NCBI RefSeq assembly: GCF_000316115.1
Contig: NZ_JH993797.1
Location: 1,536,486 to 1,600,485 of the forward strand
DNA from: Leptolyngbya sp. PCC 7375
Lineage (GTDB): Bacteria > Cyanobacteriota > Cyanobacteriia > Phormidesmidales > Phormidesmidaceae
DNA: 64,000 nucleotides
Direction of reading: 5' to 3'
In this document: positions 15,888 through 25,701 of the stretch, one piece after another
Numbering within the stretch: the stretch's first letter is position 1
How the letters are laid out: every line of letters starts with the position of its first letter
Translations under genes and position numbers: made by a program
Notes under the pieces: generated by a model
What the model saw: the letters and a program-made list of their open reading frames with translations, nothing else
Told to the model about the DNA's origin: nothing
Databases searched by the model: none

Positions 15888-17939
15888 CTAGACCGCAGCA
15901 CAAACATGCAGTTCTTCTAAAAAGTCTTGCAGGTTCAAATCGTTGCGATAGTAGATACTTTGAACATCATTGGCAATTTGGATGCTGATCTCTGTTTCGA
16001 TAACTGAATTAGCGATCGCAATAATAGGAATTTCCTCAAACTCCGACGTCTGTCGCAGCGACTTGATGCACTGAATCGAATCAGACTCCAGACTTAAGTC
16101 AATTAAGATGAGGGCCGGTGGTTTGTCTAGCTGAGCAAGTGTTAAGGCATCGGCACTATTGTCAATACACTTAACTAACCAGGTTTCTTGCTGCAGCATA
16201 CGAGTAATAACTTCTTCGTTCTTTTCTCGTGCTTGCAGTACTAAAAGCCATGGTTGCTCTTCTTGAATGGGCTGGCGGTTGCCTTGAACCACTTGAGGTA
16301 AGCGCAGAGTAAACTGGGAGCCTCTATCAGACTGACTTTCTACTGTAATATCTCCTCCCATCATGCTGGCAAACTGTTTGGTGATTGTCAGGCCGAGTCC
16401 TGTGCCGCCAAACTGTCGAGTGGTTGAGCTATCGGCTTGGGCAAAGGCTTCAAAGACCTTTTTCTGTTGTTCCGATGTCATGCCAATGCCAGTGTCTGTG
16501 ACAATAAAATCAATCCATGGTTGATCCCCTTCCATGCTTGATTTAACGGTTAAGGCAATGGTTCCATCTTGAGTAAATTTGTTAGCATTGCTGAGCAGGT
16601 TTAACAAGCTCTGATGCACTTTGGAGTGATCGGCCGAAATTAAGTCTACATTGGCTCCCTGATGGACAATTAGCTTATTGCCTTTCTTTTGAATGAGGGG
16701 ATTGAGGACATCAGCAACCTGTTCAACTAAGAAGGAAATGGAGAATTCCTCAATGAATAGCTCCATGCGACCTGATTCAATCTTGGAGAGGTCAAGGACT
16801 GAATTAATTAGGGTCAGTAGTTGTTTGCCGGCATCTTGAATACGATACAGATCGGTTTGGGCATCTTCGACAGAAAGGTCTTCAGCTTCTTCAGCCAGCA
16901 TCTCACTGTAGCCAATAATGGCGTTGAGAGGTGTGCGTAGCTCATGACTCATATTGGCCAAAAATTCGCTCTTTGCCTGGGTTGAAGCTTCAGCGCTTTC
17001 TTTAGCGTGGCTTAAAGATTGTTCCCTGAGGACAACTTCGTTGGCCATGTGCTCAAAGGCTCGAGCCAGTTGTCCTGGCTCGTCGGTGCGGGATGTCAAA
17101 CTGCTGAGGGAGGTGGTGCCGTCTGAGTTAGTGGGTAGGGTGACCCGTTGCCCTAGACTGATGTCGCGGATGAGCTTGTTGAGTTGGCCTAGGGGACTAA
17201 TCACTGTTTTTCTTAGCAGGTGATTGATGACGCCAATGACGACAGCAAATACACCGGTAAAGATGGCAACGGCTAATAAAAGATAGCGATTTCCTTCTAT
17301 AAATACCTGGCTAGAGGGGACGTATATGGTCTGAGCCGCAACGGTTTCTCCTAGTTTCCAGCCGTAACCATTTTCAGTACCATAGGTTTGCCGCATACTG
17401 GGTGGCGCATCTGAGGGGATGCCATGGCATTCTAAACAGCTCTCTTTTTCAATGGTGAGCGGGCGGCTGATGTACAGCAGCTTTTCACCCTCCATTCTGC
17501 GATAGCCTTTGAGTTCTTCTAGCTTGCTGTTTTCTCGAAATTGCTTGACAACTTGGGTTTCAAACTCGTCTGCTTGATCCCTTGGATTGGTTGGATTTAA
17601 GGTTGCTTCTTTGTATAGAAAATCCTCATATTCGTTCGCGGCGCGGAAACCTTCAAATACTTCCCTGGCGGAATAGGCCGGTACGGTTTCAGGAATAAAT
17701 TCTGTCGCTTCAGCCAGCTCGTCTGCCAGATGGGGTCTTACCTGCGAACTGGTGTAGCTTCTGACCGCATTCATGGTTTGGATTAATATTTCTGCCCGAT
17801 GGACGATTTCGCCCTCAGCTTTCTGACGCATTGCAGCTGAGAGAATTAACCCACTGGCAATAATGCCCACGAAAAAAATAATCGTTAACATCCTGGTAAA
17901 TTGATTACCAAGACTAGAAAGACGGCGTTGAGACCTCAT
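15888..17939 (-). CDS. Hybrid histidine kinase with heme-c (Tll0287-like) sensor domain
   Basis: A 683-residue membrane sensor kinase. A first TM (about 15-35) and a second (about 218-238) bracket a periplasmic DUF3365/Tll0287-like domain holding a c-type heme motif, [10 protein letters not shown] at about 166-175. HAMP follows, then HisKA with H332 in [20 protein letters not shown], and an HATPase domain ([18 protein letters not shown]). The C-terminal receiver (about 565-683) has an Asp in LILIDLSLE but lacks the acidic pair and the conserved Lys, so it is probably not a normal phosphoacceptor. Heme suggests redox, NO or O2 sensing. It forms an operon with the receiver-pseudokinase gene. 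Confidence 0.9.
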   Translation of the reverse strand: MRSQRRLSSLGNQFTRMLTIIFFVGIIASGLILSAAMRQKAEGEIVHRAEILIQTMNAVRSYTSSQVRPHLADELAEATEFIPETVPAYSAREVFEGFRAANEYEDFLYKEATLNPTNPRDQADEFETQVVKQFRENSKLEELKGYRRMEGEKLLYISRPLTIEKESCLECHGIPSDAPPSMRQTYGTENGYGWKLGETVAAQTIYVPSSQVFIEGNRYLLLAVAIFTGVFAVVIGVINHLLRKTVISPLGQLNKLIRDISLGQRVTLPTNSDGTTSLSSLTSRTDEPGQLARAFEHMANEVVLREQSLSHAKESAEASTQAKSEFLANMSHELRTPLNAIIGYSEMLAEEAEDLSVEDAQTDLYRIQDAGKQLLTLINSVLDLSKIESGRMELFIEEFSISFLVEQVADVLNPLIQKKGNKLIVHQGANVDLISADHSKVHQSLLNLLSNANKFTQDGTIALTVKSSMEGDQPWIDFIVTDTGIGMTSEQQKKVFEAFAQADSSTTRQFGGTGLGLTITKQFASMMGGDITVESQSDRGSQFTLRLPQVVQGNRQPIQEEQPWLLVLQAREKNEEVITRMLQQETWLVKCIDNSADALTLAQLDKPPALILIDLSLESDSIQCIKSLRQTSEFEEIPIIAIANSVIETEISIQIANDVQSIYYRNDLNLQDFLEELHVCAAV

Positions 17940-18441
17940 AGTGTATGACTCACCCTAAAAAGTTAGGCATATAAATAATTTGGTGTTGCTGATCCTTGGG
18001 AGGGTTCAATCTAAGCAATACTGATGTAAAGCAATCCTGCCCGATCGCTTCATCCCTTAAATCAGCAACAGCAATAATTCCTCTATGGGTCGATTATGTG
18101 TTATGCCATGGTGAGGAATGAAGTATGGCTCAACGGTAAAACCAATAATTTATGGGTGTGTAGATATTCGCTAAAATATTTTGGTTCTTTCCTGGTGGAT
18201 AGAACCGTAGCTATAGAGTACATTTCATCCGTTATAGCTACTTTTCTAGAGAGATATATAATTTCTGTTCCTATTTCTAAAGGCTGAATATTTAGCTTTG
18301 ATGAAATCTGAAGATTGAAGGGCTGATCAGTAAAATCACCGTTGCTTTATTTGCAGATGAGTGGGTCTGGAGAAGGCTGTTATGACCAGCTCTTGTGAGT
18401 ATGTTGCGTTAAAACTGGGCAACTGATAGATCGGCCATCGA
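17940..18441. other. 500-bp gap without a supported gene
   Basis: AT-rich sequence between the divergent ends of the sensor kinase start and the bestrophin stop. A 63-codon plus-strand frame (18096-18287) has no ribosome site, no recognisable motif and poor codon pattern, so I do not call it. The kinase promoter should lie at about 17945-18100, but no clear box could be fixed. Confidence 0.5.
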
Positions 18442-19392
18442 CTATTCGACATTTTGTTTTTCTTTACCCATGGGCAACAGTGTGGTGATCTGCCAGGGTT
18501 GTTGTTCGTTTTTTTCGATACTCGGTGTCAGGGTTATCAGGTCTTGGATATTGTGCTCCATGGTTTGACAGATGGCATTTAGGGGCAGATCGTTGCGATC
18601 GCACCCAAAAGGATTTTCGATTTCCAGACCAATTTCTTCCACACCAAACACAGCAAAGGCAACCAGGGCAACCACCGGAATCGTCCACCCGTTAAGCTCG
18701 CTCACCACTTGAAAGGGTAGGGCCAAACAGTACATCACCAGCAGCTGTTTAAGGTGGATCGAGTAAGCCAAGGGCAAGGGGGTGTTGAGGATGCGTTCGC
18801 AGCCACCCAGGGAATTGACCAAACTGTTTAGTTGTGAGGTCATGGCCTGGAGCTGATAGGAATTAATCCGACCTTTAAGCTGTTGCACCTGTAGATAGTC
18901 CCCCAGCCAAAAGGCAATTTCTAGCGATGGGCTATTCATACCCATCAGCTTTTCTAGCTGTGGGGGAGTCACGAGATGGTTCAGCTCATGGGCGCAGGGC
19001 TGCTGTCGCAAATGCTGTTTGGTTGCGATCGCAAATGCCACCAGTAATTTCAACGCCCGTTCCTTAGACTGGCGGCTGGTATCCACCGACACCCAGATCT
19101 GGCGGGCCAGGTTGCGGGTGGTATTGACGATGTTGCCCCACAGCTTGCGGCCTTCCCAGAAGCGTTCGTAGGAGGCATTGGTGCGAAAGACCAGCAGCAA
19201 ACCCAGAACAATGCTGGGGACAACACCGCCTAAAATTGGCCAGGAAACGGCAAAGCCTGCGTTATCCAACAGCGTTACGATCAGGGCAAACCCAACACAG
19301 ATGCCGACCCTGGGCATCACCGCCCGAATCACGGAACCGCGCAGGCAAAACAGGGTTTTAAACCAGGGTCGACGATCTTCTGCCATGGTCAT
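18442..19392 (-). CDS. Bestrophin-family anion channel protein
   Basis: A 316-residue membrane protein from the ATG at 19392 (an ATG two codons later is also possible). It shows the bestrophin/UPF0187 layout: WFKTLFCLRGSVIRAVMP, then membrane helices, and the diagnostic LVFRTNASYERFWEGRKLWG followed by NIVNTTRNLARQ. Later helices include VVALVAFAVFGVEEIGLEIENPFGCDRNDLPL, which holds the Ca-clasp-like acidic region. In cyanobacteria and plastids such proteins conduct chloride or bicarbonate across thylakoid or plasma membranes. It is 38 bases downstream of ubiD on the same strand, separated by a hairpin. Confidence 0.9.
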   Translation of the reverse strand: MTMAEDRRPWFKTLFCLRGSVIRAVMPRVGICVGFALIVTLLDNAGFAVSWPILGGVVPSIVLGLLLVFRTNASYERFWEGRKLWGNIVNTTRNLARQIWVSVDTSRQSKERALKLLVAFAIATKQHLRQQPCAHELNHLVTPPQLEKLMGMNSPSLEIAFWLGDYLQVQQLKGRINSYQLQAMTSQLNSLVNSLGGCERILNTPLPLAYSIHLKQLLVMYCLALPFQVVSELNGWTIPVVALVAFAVFGVEEIGLEIENPFGCDRNDLPLNAICQTMEHNIQDLITLTPSIEKNEQQPWQITTLLPMGKEKQNVE

Positions 19393-19397
19393 TGGTA

Positions 19398-19429
19398 AAT
19401 TGATAATTAACAATTGACAATTATCAATT
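19398..19429 (-). terminator. AT-rich inverted repeat between ubiD and bestrophin genes
   Basis: 11-bp arms AATTGATAATT and AATTATCAATT enclose a 10-base loop that itself contains CAATTG. It starts two bases after the ubiD stop and could attenuate read-through into the bestrophin gene. There is no strong T tail. Confidence 0.5.
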
Positions 19430-19430
19430 G

Positions 19431-20942
19431 TTAGCGGATATCATAGCCAAATAAATTGGGGTCAGCTTCACCCATCTCTAGATCACCCAGACCATATTCA
19501 GCCCAGCGGCGTTCCACCATGGCGGCTATCTCTGGATCAGACTTCAGCTCGTCGCCCCACTGGTGATCGGTTTCGGGGGGTACCTTGGTGGTGGCGTCAA
19601 TGCCCATGCGGCCACCCAGCCCTAATTTTTCGTTGGCAAAGTCTAAGGAGTCAAAGGGGTTATCCGGCAGGATAAACACATCGCGGGTGGGGTCTACTTT
19701 AGAGGTGAGCGCCCAGATCACCTGGCGTGGGTCGCGGATATTGATGTCATGGTCGACAACGATCACAAACTTGGTATAGGTGAACTGGGGTAGGGCGGTC
19801 CAGAAGGCCATGGCGGCGCGGCGGGCCTGGCCTGGATAGGCTTTTTTGATGGAAATGACGGCAGCTTTATAACTGAGGGCTTCCATGGGTAGGAAGAAGT
19901 CCACAATTTCGGAAACCTGCTGTCGCAAAATGGGTGTGTAGATGCGGTTGAGGGCGATGGCAATCATCGCTTCTTCTTTGGGGGGCCGACCGCTAAAGGT
20001 GGTTAAGTAAATGGGCTCTTTGCGGTGGGTCACACAATTGAATCGGATCAGTGGGGCCTGCTCATTTTGTGGCCCATAGTAGCCCATGTGGTCACCAAAG
20101 GGTCCGTCGATGGCGACTTCGCCGGGGGTGATGGTGCCTTCGAGAACAAATTCTGACGTGGCGGGGACTTCCAGGTCGATGGTTTTGCATTTAGCCAAAT
20201 GCACACCGCTGCCGCCGTAGAGTCCGGCGAAGAGCCATTCGGAGAGATCGACGGGGATGGGGGTGGCGGCAGCCATAATAATTAGGGGATGGACGCCGAT
20301 TGCGATCGCAATTTCCAGTTTCTTGCCGTTTTCTGCGGCTTTGCGTAAATGTCTGGCTCCGCCCCGCACTGATAGCCACTGGACGGTCATGGTGTTTTTG
20401 CCTTGGAGCTGCAGACGATAAACGCCGACGTTGGGGATACCGGTTTCGCAGTCTTTGGTGATCACCAGCCCCAGGGTGACCACTTTACCGCCGTCCTGGG
20501 GGTAGGGCTGGATCATGGGAATTTGGGTGAGGTCGACGTCGTCGCCTTTGAGGACGACCTGGTGACAGGGTGGCAACAGGTCTCGCTGGGGTTTGGCTTT
20601 GAGGACGTCAAATAGAACTTTGCCAAATTCGATGGCTTGGGAGATTTTTTTGGGGGGCTTGGGCTGCTGGAGCATGCCTAGCTTTTTGCCCAGGGTTTCT
20701 AGCTCCTGGGGGTGTTCCATGCCCATGGACCAGCAGGTGCGTTCTACGGTGCCGAGTAGATTAACGACGACGGGGTGGGGGGAGCCTTTGACGTTTTCGA
20801 AGAGGAGGGCAGGGCCGCCGCATTGCAGCATGCGGTTGGAGATTTCTGCTATTTCTAGCTCAGGATCGACGAGGGCTTTGATGCGGCGTAGTTGGCCACG
20901 TTGTTCGACTAGGTTAATGAATTCGCGGAGATCTCTCGCCAT
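19431..20942 (-). CDS. ubiD: UbiD-family decarboxylase
   Basis: A 503-residue enzyme of the prenylated-FMN-dependent UbiD family, full length. Landmarks are MARDLREFINLVEQRGQLRR, LLFENVKGSPHPVVVNLLGT, the metal/prFMN site around VGVYRLQLQGKNTMTVQW, and GPFGDHMGYYGPQNEQ. In cyanobacteria it is thought to decarboxylate prenylated 4-hydroxybenzoate in plastoquinone synthesis; that role is from family knowledge. It requires a UbiX-made cofactor, and ubiX is not in this window. A C6/G6 hairpin (20988-21006) lies in its 5' region. Confidence 0.93.
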   Translation of the reverse strand: MARDLREFINLVEQRGQLRRIKALVDPELEIAEISNRMLQCGGPALLFENVKGSPHPVVVNLLGTVERTCWSMGMEHPQELETLGKKLGMLQQPKPPKKISQAIEFGKVLFDVLKAKPQRDLLPPCHQVVLKGDDVDLTQIPMIQPYPQDGGKVVTLGLVITKDCETGIPNVGVYRLQLQGKNTMTVQWLSVRGGARHLRKAAENGKKLEIAIAIGVHPLIIMAAATPIPVDLSEWLFAGLYGGSGVHLAKCKTIDLEVPATSEFVLEGTITPGEVAIDGPFGDHMGYYGPQNEQAPLIRFNCVTHRKEPIYLTTFSGRPPKEEAMIAIALNRIYTPILRQQVSEIVDFFLPMEALSYKAAVISIKKAYPGQARRAAMAFWTALPQFTYTKFVIVVDHDINIRDPRQVIWALTSKVDPTRDVFILPDNPFDSLDFANEKLGLGGRMGIDATTKVPPETDHQWGDELKSDPEIAAMVERRWAEYGLGDLEMGEADPNLFGYDIR

Positions 20943-21150
20943 GGGGATAAATGGGGCTTTGGGGTGAAGAGAATCCTGCCTGTATCTCCCCCCTGACTAA
21001 GGGGGGACTAAGGGGGGTCCTCGATAGGTGATGCAAGTTTACGAAACGTAAAGCCGCATTTTCTATTATGCGAGGAAATGAGCGGGGTGGGATGATTTGG
21101 CACAGTGATGAGAGGGGTTGCTCAGGGAGTAAGGGGTTGGGGGATGAGGG

Positions 21151-22470
21151 CTACTCCGCTTCTAGTACCGTGACTTCATACCGGTCATAGTCTTGTTCGA
21201 TCGATTTAATTACTCGCACCGGGCGGACTTCGCCAGACAACATGGGGGCGTCGCTGCCGTAAACGGCAAGGACGTCTTGGTTGAGGATGAGGTCTCCGTT
21301 GGTATTGTAAAAACTGACCTGTAACTTGAGTTTGCGGATGGCGCTGTTGCCGGTGTTGGTAACGCTCCATTCGGCGTCGAAAAAGGCGCTGTCGGTGAGG
21401 TCGTAAAGGTTGAAGTTTTCGCTGCGGGCGGCTAGTGCAAACTCGACCTGGGTGGGTTGCTGAAAATTCCAGGTGTAGTCGATGGGGGGGGCTTGCGCGT
21501 AATCGGGCGGGGCGGGGACTTCGTCAATGGTGGTGAGGTTTAGGCGAACGTCGGTCAGCTCTGGGGTGATTTTTTGGATCAGGTCAAAGGCGTGGGTATC
21601 GCCGGGGCGGACGGTGGCGTCATTCTCGGCAATGGCGTCTGTGCTGTCGGTTGCGATCGCAACGCCATCTTTGTTTAAATACTCGATCTGTAGCTGCAGG
21701 CTATCGATTTCTTGATCGCTATCGTTGCGCACCACGCCCTGCAAAGTGTAGTAAGAGGAGTCTGTGTAGTTATCTAACCGAGATAACCGTGGCTCGATAA
21801 CGACACCGGGCTGATCAAAGCTGATGGGAATATAGACGGCGGTACCTGTGGTGTCAATTGCAATATCTTCAGCAGCGGTGTTTGGAGCAACGGCTGGGCG
21901 ATCTGGGGTCTGGCTAGAGGGTTGCCCTGGGGTGGCCTCAAGGACAGCTTCTTGGGTGAGCTGTCTGATTTCGGACCGTTTGGCAAGCATGTCGCCGGTG
22001 AATTTCAAGCCGCCCAACAATAACAGGCCAGCTAACCCAAACCACAGCAGGCGCTGACGGCCACTGACTTCATGTTCCAGGGCGCTGATTAACATGACCG
22101 CGTCTTCGTTGCTGGGGTTCAGTTCCAGGCAACGTTTGGCTAGGGCAATGGCTTGTTGTTTATCTTCGATATGCTTGCGTTTGCCGTAGCGCTGATCGTA
22201 GGCGTAGGTCAGGGTTTGCAGGCTTTCAAAATTTAAGGGATCCAGGGCTGTTGCCTGGGTGAGTTCTGTGATGGCTTCATCAAGACAGTCAAAGTCCAGG
22301 TAGTTGCGTCCGCGTTCAAGATGGTCCTGGGCTTTTTGCTGAACAGCAGCTACGTCCTCCGAACTCAACCCAACTTCTTCAGCTAAGGCACTGAGTTTAT
22401 CGGCTGTTAGGGGCTCTTCCCACGCCAGTAGTCGTTGAATATAGGTTTCGATAATTTGCTCGCGACCCAT
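21151..22470 (-). CDS. TPR/FxLYD-like membrane protein, paralogue 1
   Basis: A 439-residue protein, first of three tandem paralogues on this strand. The N-terminus MGREQIIETYIQRLLAWEEP is shared by all three. Two or three TPR-like helix pairs follow (about 45-140), then one transmembrane helix (LLWFGLAGLLLLGGLKF). An extracytoplasmic part holds two related beta-rich units of FxLYD type, for example YTLQGVVRNDSDQEIDSLQL and DAEWSVTNTGNSAIRKLKLQ. A CGGAGT ribosome site precedes the ATG. The family looks cyanobacterial; its function is unknown. The beta units suggest binding or assembly in the periplasm. Confidence 0.85.
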   Translation of the reverse strand: MGREQIIETYIQRLLAWEEPLTADKLSALAEEVGLSSEDVAAVQQKAQDHLERGRNYLDFDCLDEAITELTQATALDPLNFESLQTLTYAYDQRYGKRKHIEDKQQAIALAKRCLELNPSNEDAVMLISALEHEVSGRQRLLWFGLAGLLLLGGLKFTGDMLAKRSEIRQLTQEAVLEATPGQPSSQTPDRPAVAPNTAAEDIAIDTTGTAVYIPISFDQPGVVIEPRLSRLDNYTDSSYYTLQGVVRNDSDQEIDSLQLQIEYLNKDGVAIATDSTDAIAENDATVRPGDTHAFDLIQKITPELTDVRLNLTTIDEVPAPPDYAQAPPIDYTWNFQQPTQVEFALAARSENFNLYDLTDSAFFDAEWSVTNTGNSAIRKLKLQVSFYNTNGDLILNQDVLAVYGSDAPMLSGEVRPVRVIKSIEQDYDRYEVTVLEAE

Positions 22471-22613
22471 GGGGCACTCCGTTGACCTGGTTATTTCGCC
22501 ACCATCTACACCATAGCAATACCCAATAAATCATGGAATTACGAACAAAATGCTGATAATTCCTGATTTATCGTTTGCATGAATATGTTTGCGGTTAACC
22601 CATGCTTTATGAC

Positions 22614-24035
22614 TTATTCTGCCTCCACTACGGTGACTTGATAGCGGGTGTAACCTGAAACAATGGGTTTAATCACCCGGAAAGGGCGGATTTCACCCGG
22701 CAGCAGCGGAGCGTCGTTATTTTGAATGGCCAGGATGTCTTCTCTCTGTAAAAGCCGATCGTTGGCGCTATAAAAGTTGGCTTCGAACTTGAGTTTTTGA
22801 ATGGGGACATTGCTGGTATTGATAATCACCCATTCAGCATTAAAGGTGTTCGGACCTGTGAGCGGCTTTTTCTGATCGGTGTCCGTTTTGTCGGTGGTGT
22901 CAGTGGTCGGGTCTAGATTGTCAGGTTTAGTGGGTATCGCAATATCGGATACGCCAAATTCTTCAGTGCGACTGGCGAGTTCAAAGCGGATGCTGTCAGA
23001 TTCTAAGGATTGCCAGCTGTAGTTGATCGGTGTCGGTGGCACATAGGTTCTGCGGGCGGGGGCCTGCTCTAGATGGGTGACGCTCAGACGCACACTGGCT
23101 AAATCTGAGGGGATTTTTTGCAGCAGATTAAAGGTGTGGGTATCGCCAGGGCGAATGATGGCATCGCTGGTGGCAATGGCTTCTTTGCTGGTGGATGCGA
23201 TCGCAACATCATTGCGGTCCAGGAACTCCACATTCAGCGCAAGTCTTCTAAATTCTTGGTCACTGGCATTGATAAAAATGCCCTGCAGCTGATAGTAAAC
23301 CTCGTTTTCGTAGTCCCCCAGCTCCGACAGCCGTGCTTCTAGCACCAGACCCGCATGGTCAAAGAAAACGGGAATGTCCACATCAGCGGAAAAGTCTAGT
23401 TCTACCGTGCTGGCTGCGGTATCAGCAGCGGCCTGGGTAGCATCGCCGGAGGCATACAGGGCTGACCCTGGAACGATGGTGCCGGGGGCAGGCCCCATGG
23501 GTGCCGGGGGTTTAGAGAACATGGGCAAACGACTGACACCCATTAACCCAATGCCGACCGTAGCAACGCCACCGGCTAACAGGGCAACCTTTTGCCGGGT
23601 CCATTGAAAGGCGGTTTTTTGGCCTTTTGCCGGGTTATGCTCTAAAAAGCTAATTAAAACCAGTGCTTCCTTGTCATCGGGTTTAAGTTCCACACAACGC
23701 CTGGCAACGAGGAGCGATCGCTGACGATCCGTGGCGTCTTTGGTGCGGTTATAGCGCAGGTTATAGACATTGGCTAAGGAATGCAGCACCTCCAGGTTAA
23801 GCGGATCCAAATTGGCTGCCTGATTGAGTTCCTTAACGGCATCATCAACGCAGCCAAATTCGATGTACGCGCGACCACGGGTGAGGTGTGCCTGAGCCTG
23901 GTTGTTAATGGCCTCCAGCTCAGCATCTGTAATCCCCACCTCTTCAGCAATGGCTGCGAGGGTTGCGTGCGTTACTGGTTTTTCCCAAGCCAGCAGTCGT
24001 TGAATATAAGCTTCAATGATGCGATCTCGACCCAT
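22614..24035 (-). CDS. TPR/FxLYD-like membrane protein, paralogue 2
   Basis: A 473-residue copy of the same architecture: MGRDRIIEAYIQRLLAWEKP, TPRs, a transmembrane helix (VALLAGGVATVGIGLMGVS), then two FxLYD-like units. An insertion (NLDPTTDTTDKTDTDQKKPL) before the second unit is an Asp/Thr/Lys-rich linker not found in paralogue 1. The same CGGAGT element precedes the ATG. It lies 143 bases upstream of paralogue 1 and 226 bases downstream of paralogue 3, so each may have its own promoter. Confidence 0.85.
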   Translation of the reverse strand: MGRDRIIEAYIQRLLAWEKPVTHATLAAIAEEVGITDAELEAINNQAQAHLTRGRAYIEFGCVDDAVKELNQAANLDPLNLEVLHSLANVYNLRYNRTKDATDRQRSLLVARRCVELKPDDKEALVLISFLEHNPAKGQKTAFQWTRQKVALLAGGVATVGIGLMGVSRLPMFSKPPAPMGPAPGTIVPGSALYASGDATQAAADTAASTVELDFSADVDIPVFFDHAGLVLEARLSELGDYENEVYYQLQGIFINASDQEFRRLALNVEFLDRNDVAIASTSKEAIATSDAIIRPGDTHTFNLLQKIPSDLASVRLSVTHLEQAPARRTYVPPTPINYSWQSLESDSIRFELASRTEEFGVSDIAIPTKPDNLDPTTDTTDKTDTDQKKPLTGPNTFNAEWVIINTSNVPIQKLKFEANFYSANDRLLQREDILAIQNNDAPLLPGEIRPFRVIKPIVSGYTRYQVTVVEAE

Positions 24036-24261
24036 AATCTACTCCGTGTCTACTCAATGCATTCCCTATGCCCTGAGTGAATAAGGATAAAAATGTGACT
24101 AAGTTGAGTAAAGTCTTTGTGGTAGGAGCACAAATTGGGTCTTGATCAAGCCTGTTCAAGGTGCTGTTGTCGCTGATAGTGTCCTTGTCTCAGTTTAATC
24201 TGATCCATTTCTCTCTCGGTTGTGACTAAACAGTTTGACTAAACAGTTTAAAGTTGTTGCC

Positions 24262-25395
24262 CTAGGGGACAGATGCGCTCCAGGTAGAACTATCAGCACT
24301 GGGGGGCTCATAGGTGGTGAGCCCAACAACCTGCTGAATGTCATTCACAGTGACACGAACGCTCATTAAGTCTGGCGTAATTTTGTGAAAGAGTCTAAAA
24401 GACTGGGTATCGCCAGGTCGGATGATGGTGTTTGTGTCAGTTACACTAACTTGATGAATAATGGAAATCGGCAGGCCATTACCATCTAACAATTCCACCT
24501 TCAGGTCAAGCTTGATAACTTCTTGGCCACTGTCATTAATAACAATGCCATGGAGTTTGTAATAAGGTTCTCCTTTATACTCACCCAGGCGCGACAACCT
24601 CGGTTCAATCAGCAGGCCAGGATAGTTAAAGGCCACCGGTACATTGGGGCCTGGGTCAAAGGTGTAGCTACCGGTACTGGCCGTTGTGGGTCCAGCGGTG
24701 TTAGAAAATGTGTCCTCTGGATCGATCTCGACGATGGTGTCCGAAAAGACAGGCAAACGACTAACACTCATAAAACCAATGCCAATGATTCCGACACTGC
24801 CCACTAACAGTGCTAGCTGACTGACCAATGCCGCTGCATTTGGGGTACGAATCGGCTGCTGTAGAAAGAGAATTAGCAGGGCAATTTTTGTCTTAGTCCG
24901 ACGAGAGAGCATTTTCGGACTAAAGACATTTTCTAGAAAGCCAATCAAAATAAAGATGTTTGGCTTTGACTGTAACGAGATTGCTTCAGGAATAGCATTG
25001 CGCCGTAGAGACCGCACCAGTGCCTGGGCCTCTTTATCCTGGGGCTGTAGTTCTATGCATCGCTTAGCCAGACGTATTGCTTCCTGACGATCTTCTAGAC
25101 CACTATCCTGTTTGTAGCGAAGGTTATAAATCTCCACTAAAGCAAACAGAACGTCCAGGCTGATCGGATTTAGAGCTTTAGCCTGATTAAATTCATCTAG
25201 AGCCTTGTCCAGGTAGCCAAATTCAATATAGTTCTGGCCACGGCTAAGATGTCCCTTAACCTGTACATTGATAGCCTCTATTTCACCCTTAGTAATGCCG
25301 ACCTCTTTAGCAATCGCTTCGAGGATGGCTGGTGTCACTGGCTGGTTCAATTCAAGCAGCCGTTGAATATAAGCTTCAATAATGCTAGCGCGACC
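24262..25395 (-). CDS. TPR/FxLYD-like membrane protein, paralogue 3 (short form)
   Basis: A 377-residue copy. The start at 25395 (MGRASIIEAYIQRLLELNQP) is chosen because a CGGAGT element precedes it, as in the other copies; an in-frame ATG at 25500 begins a partial duplication of the N-terminus. It has the TPR region and a longer hydrophobic middle with an additional basic insert (LSRRTKTKIALLILFL) before the TM segment. It ends right after the first FxLYD-like unit, so it lacks the second unit present in the paralogues. The C-terminal loss looks like an internal stop or truncation during divergence. Confidence 0.8.
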   Translation of the reverse strand, partial: GRASIIEAYIQRLLELNQPVTPAILEAIAKEVGITKGEIEAINVQVKGHLSRGQNYIEFGYLDKALDEFNQAKALNPISLDVLFALVEIYNLRYKQDSGLEDRQEAIRLAKRCIELQPQDKEAQALVRSLRRNAIPEAISLQSKPNIFILIGFLENVFSPKMLSRRTKTKIALLILFLQQPIRTPNAAALVSQLALLVGSVGIIGIGFMSVSRLPVFSDTIVEIDPEDTFSNTAGPTTASTGSYTFDPGPNVPVAFNYPGLLIEPRLSRLGEYKGEPYYKLHGIVINDSGQEVIKLDLKVELLDGNGLPISIIHQVSVTDTNTIIRPGDTQSFRLFHKITPDLMSVRVTVNDIQQVVGLTTYEPPSADSSTWSASVP

Positions 25396-25500
25396 CATAA
25401 GTCTACTCCGTTTTAGCAATTGCCTGAGGGTAGATTGCGCAATCGGTTTTGTAGGCAAGCGATCATTGGAAATCGTCTCAATAATGCTGACCCAACCCAT
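25396..25500 (-). repeat. Partial duplicate of the paralogue N-terminus
   Basis: The ATG at 25500 opens MGWVSIIET, a near copy of MGRASIIEA, and the sequence upstream of 25500 resembles that upstream of paralogue 2 (shared ATAAGGATAAA-like and AAAGTCTTT words). Inside, after about 25 unrelated codons, comes the second, better-supported start. A duplication or insertion seems to have pushed the gene away from its original start. Confidence 0.6.
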
Positions 25501-25701
25501 GGTTGACCCCGTCCCTTGTTAAAGCATTCGCAATGGGCCTGATTAGATACGGATAAAGTTTCGACTAAATTCAATAAAGTCTTTACAGTGCATCCATGAT
25601 TTAGGGCAATGACATCAAGGGATAGATAGCGAACTAGAGACGATGCAACGTTAAACTACAACGTGACTGTTTAATCTAGATAAGGGCACGATCTTAATGG
25701 G

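Noticed and set aside
18096..18287. 63-codon frame between the kinase and bestrophin genes
   Set aside because: No ribosome site, no motif, and codon pattern unlike neighbouring genes.
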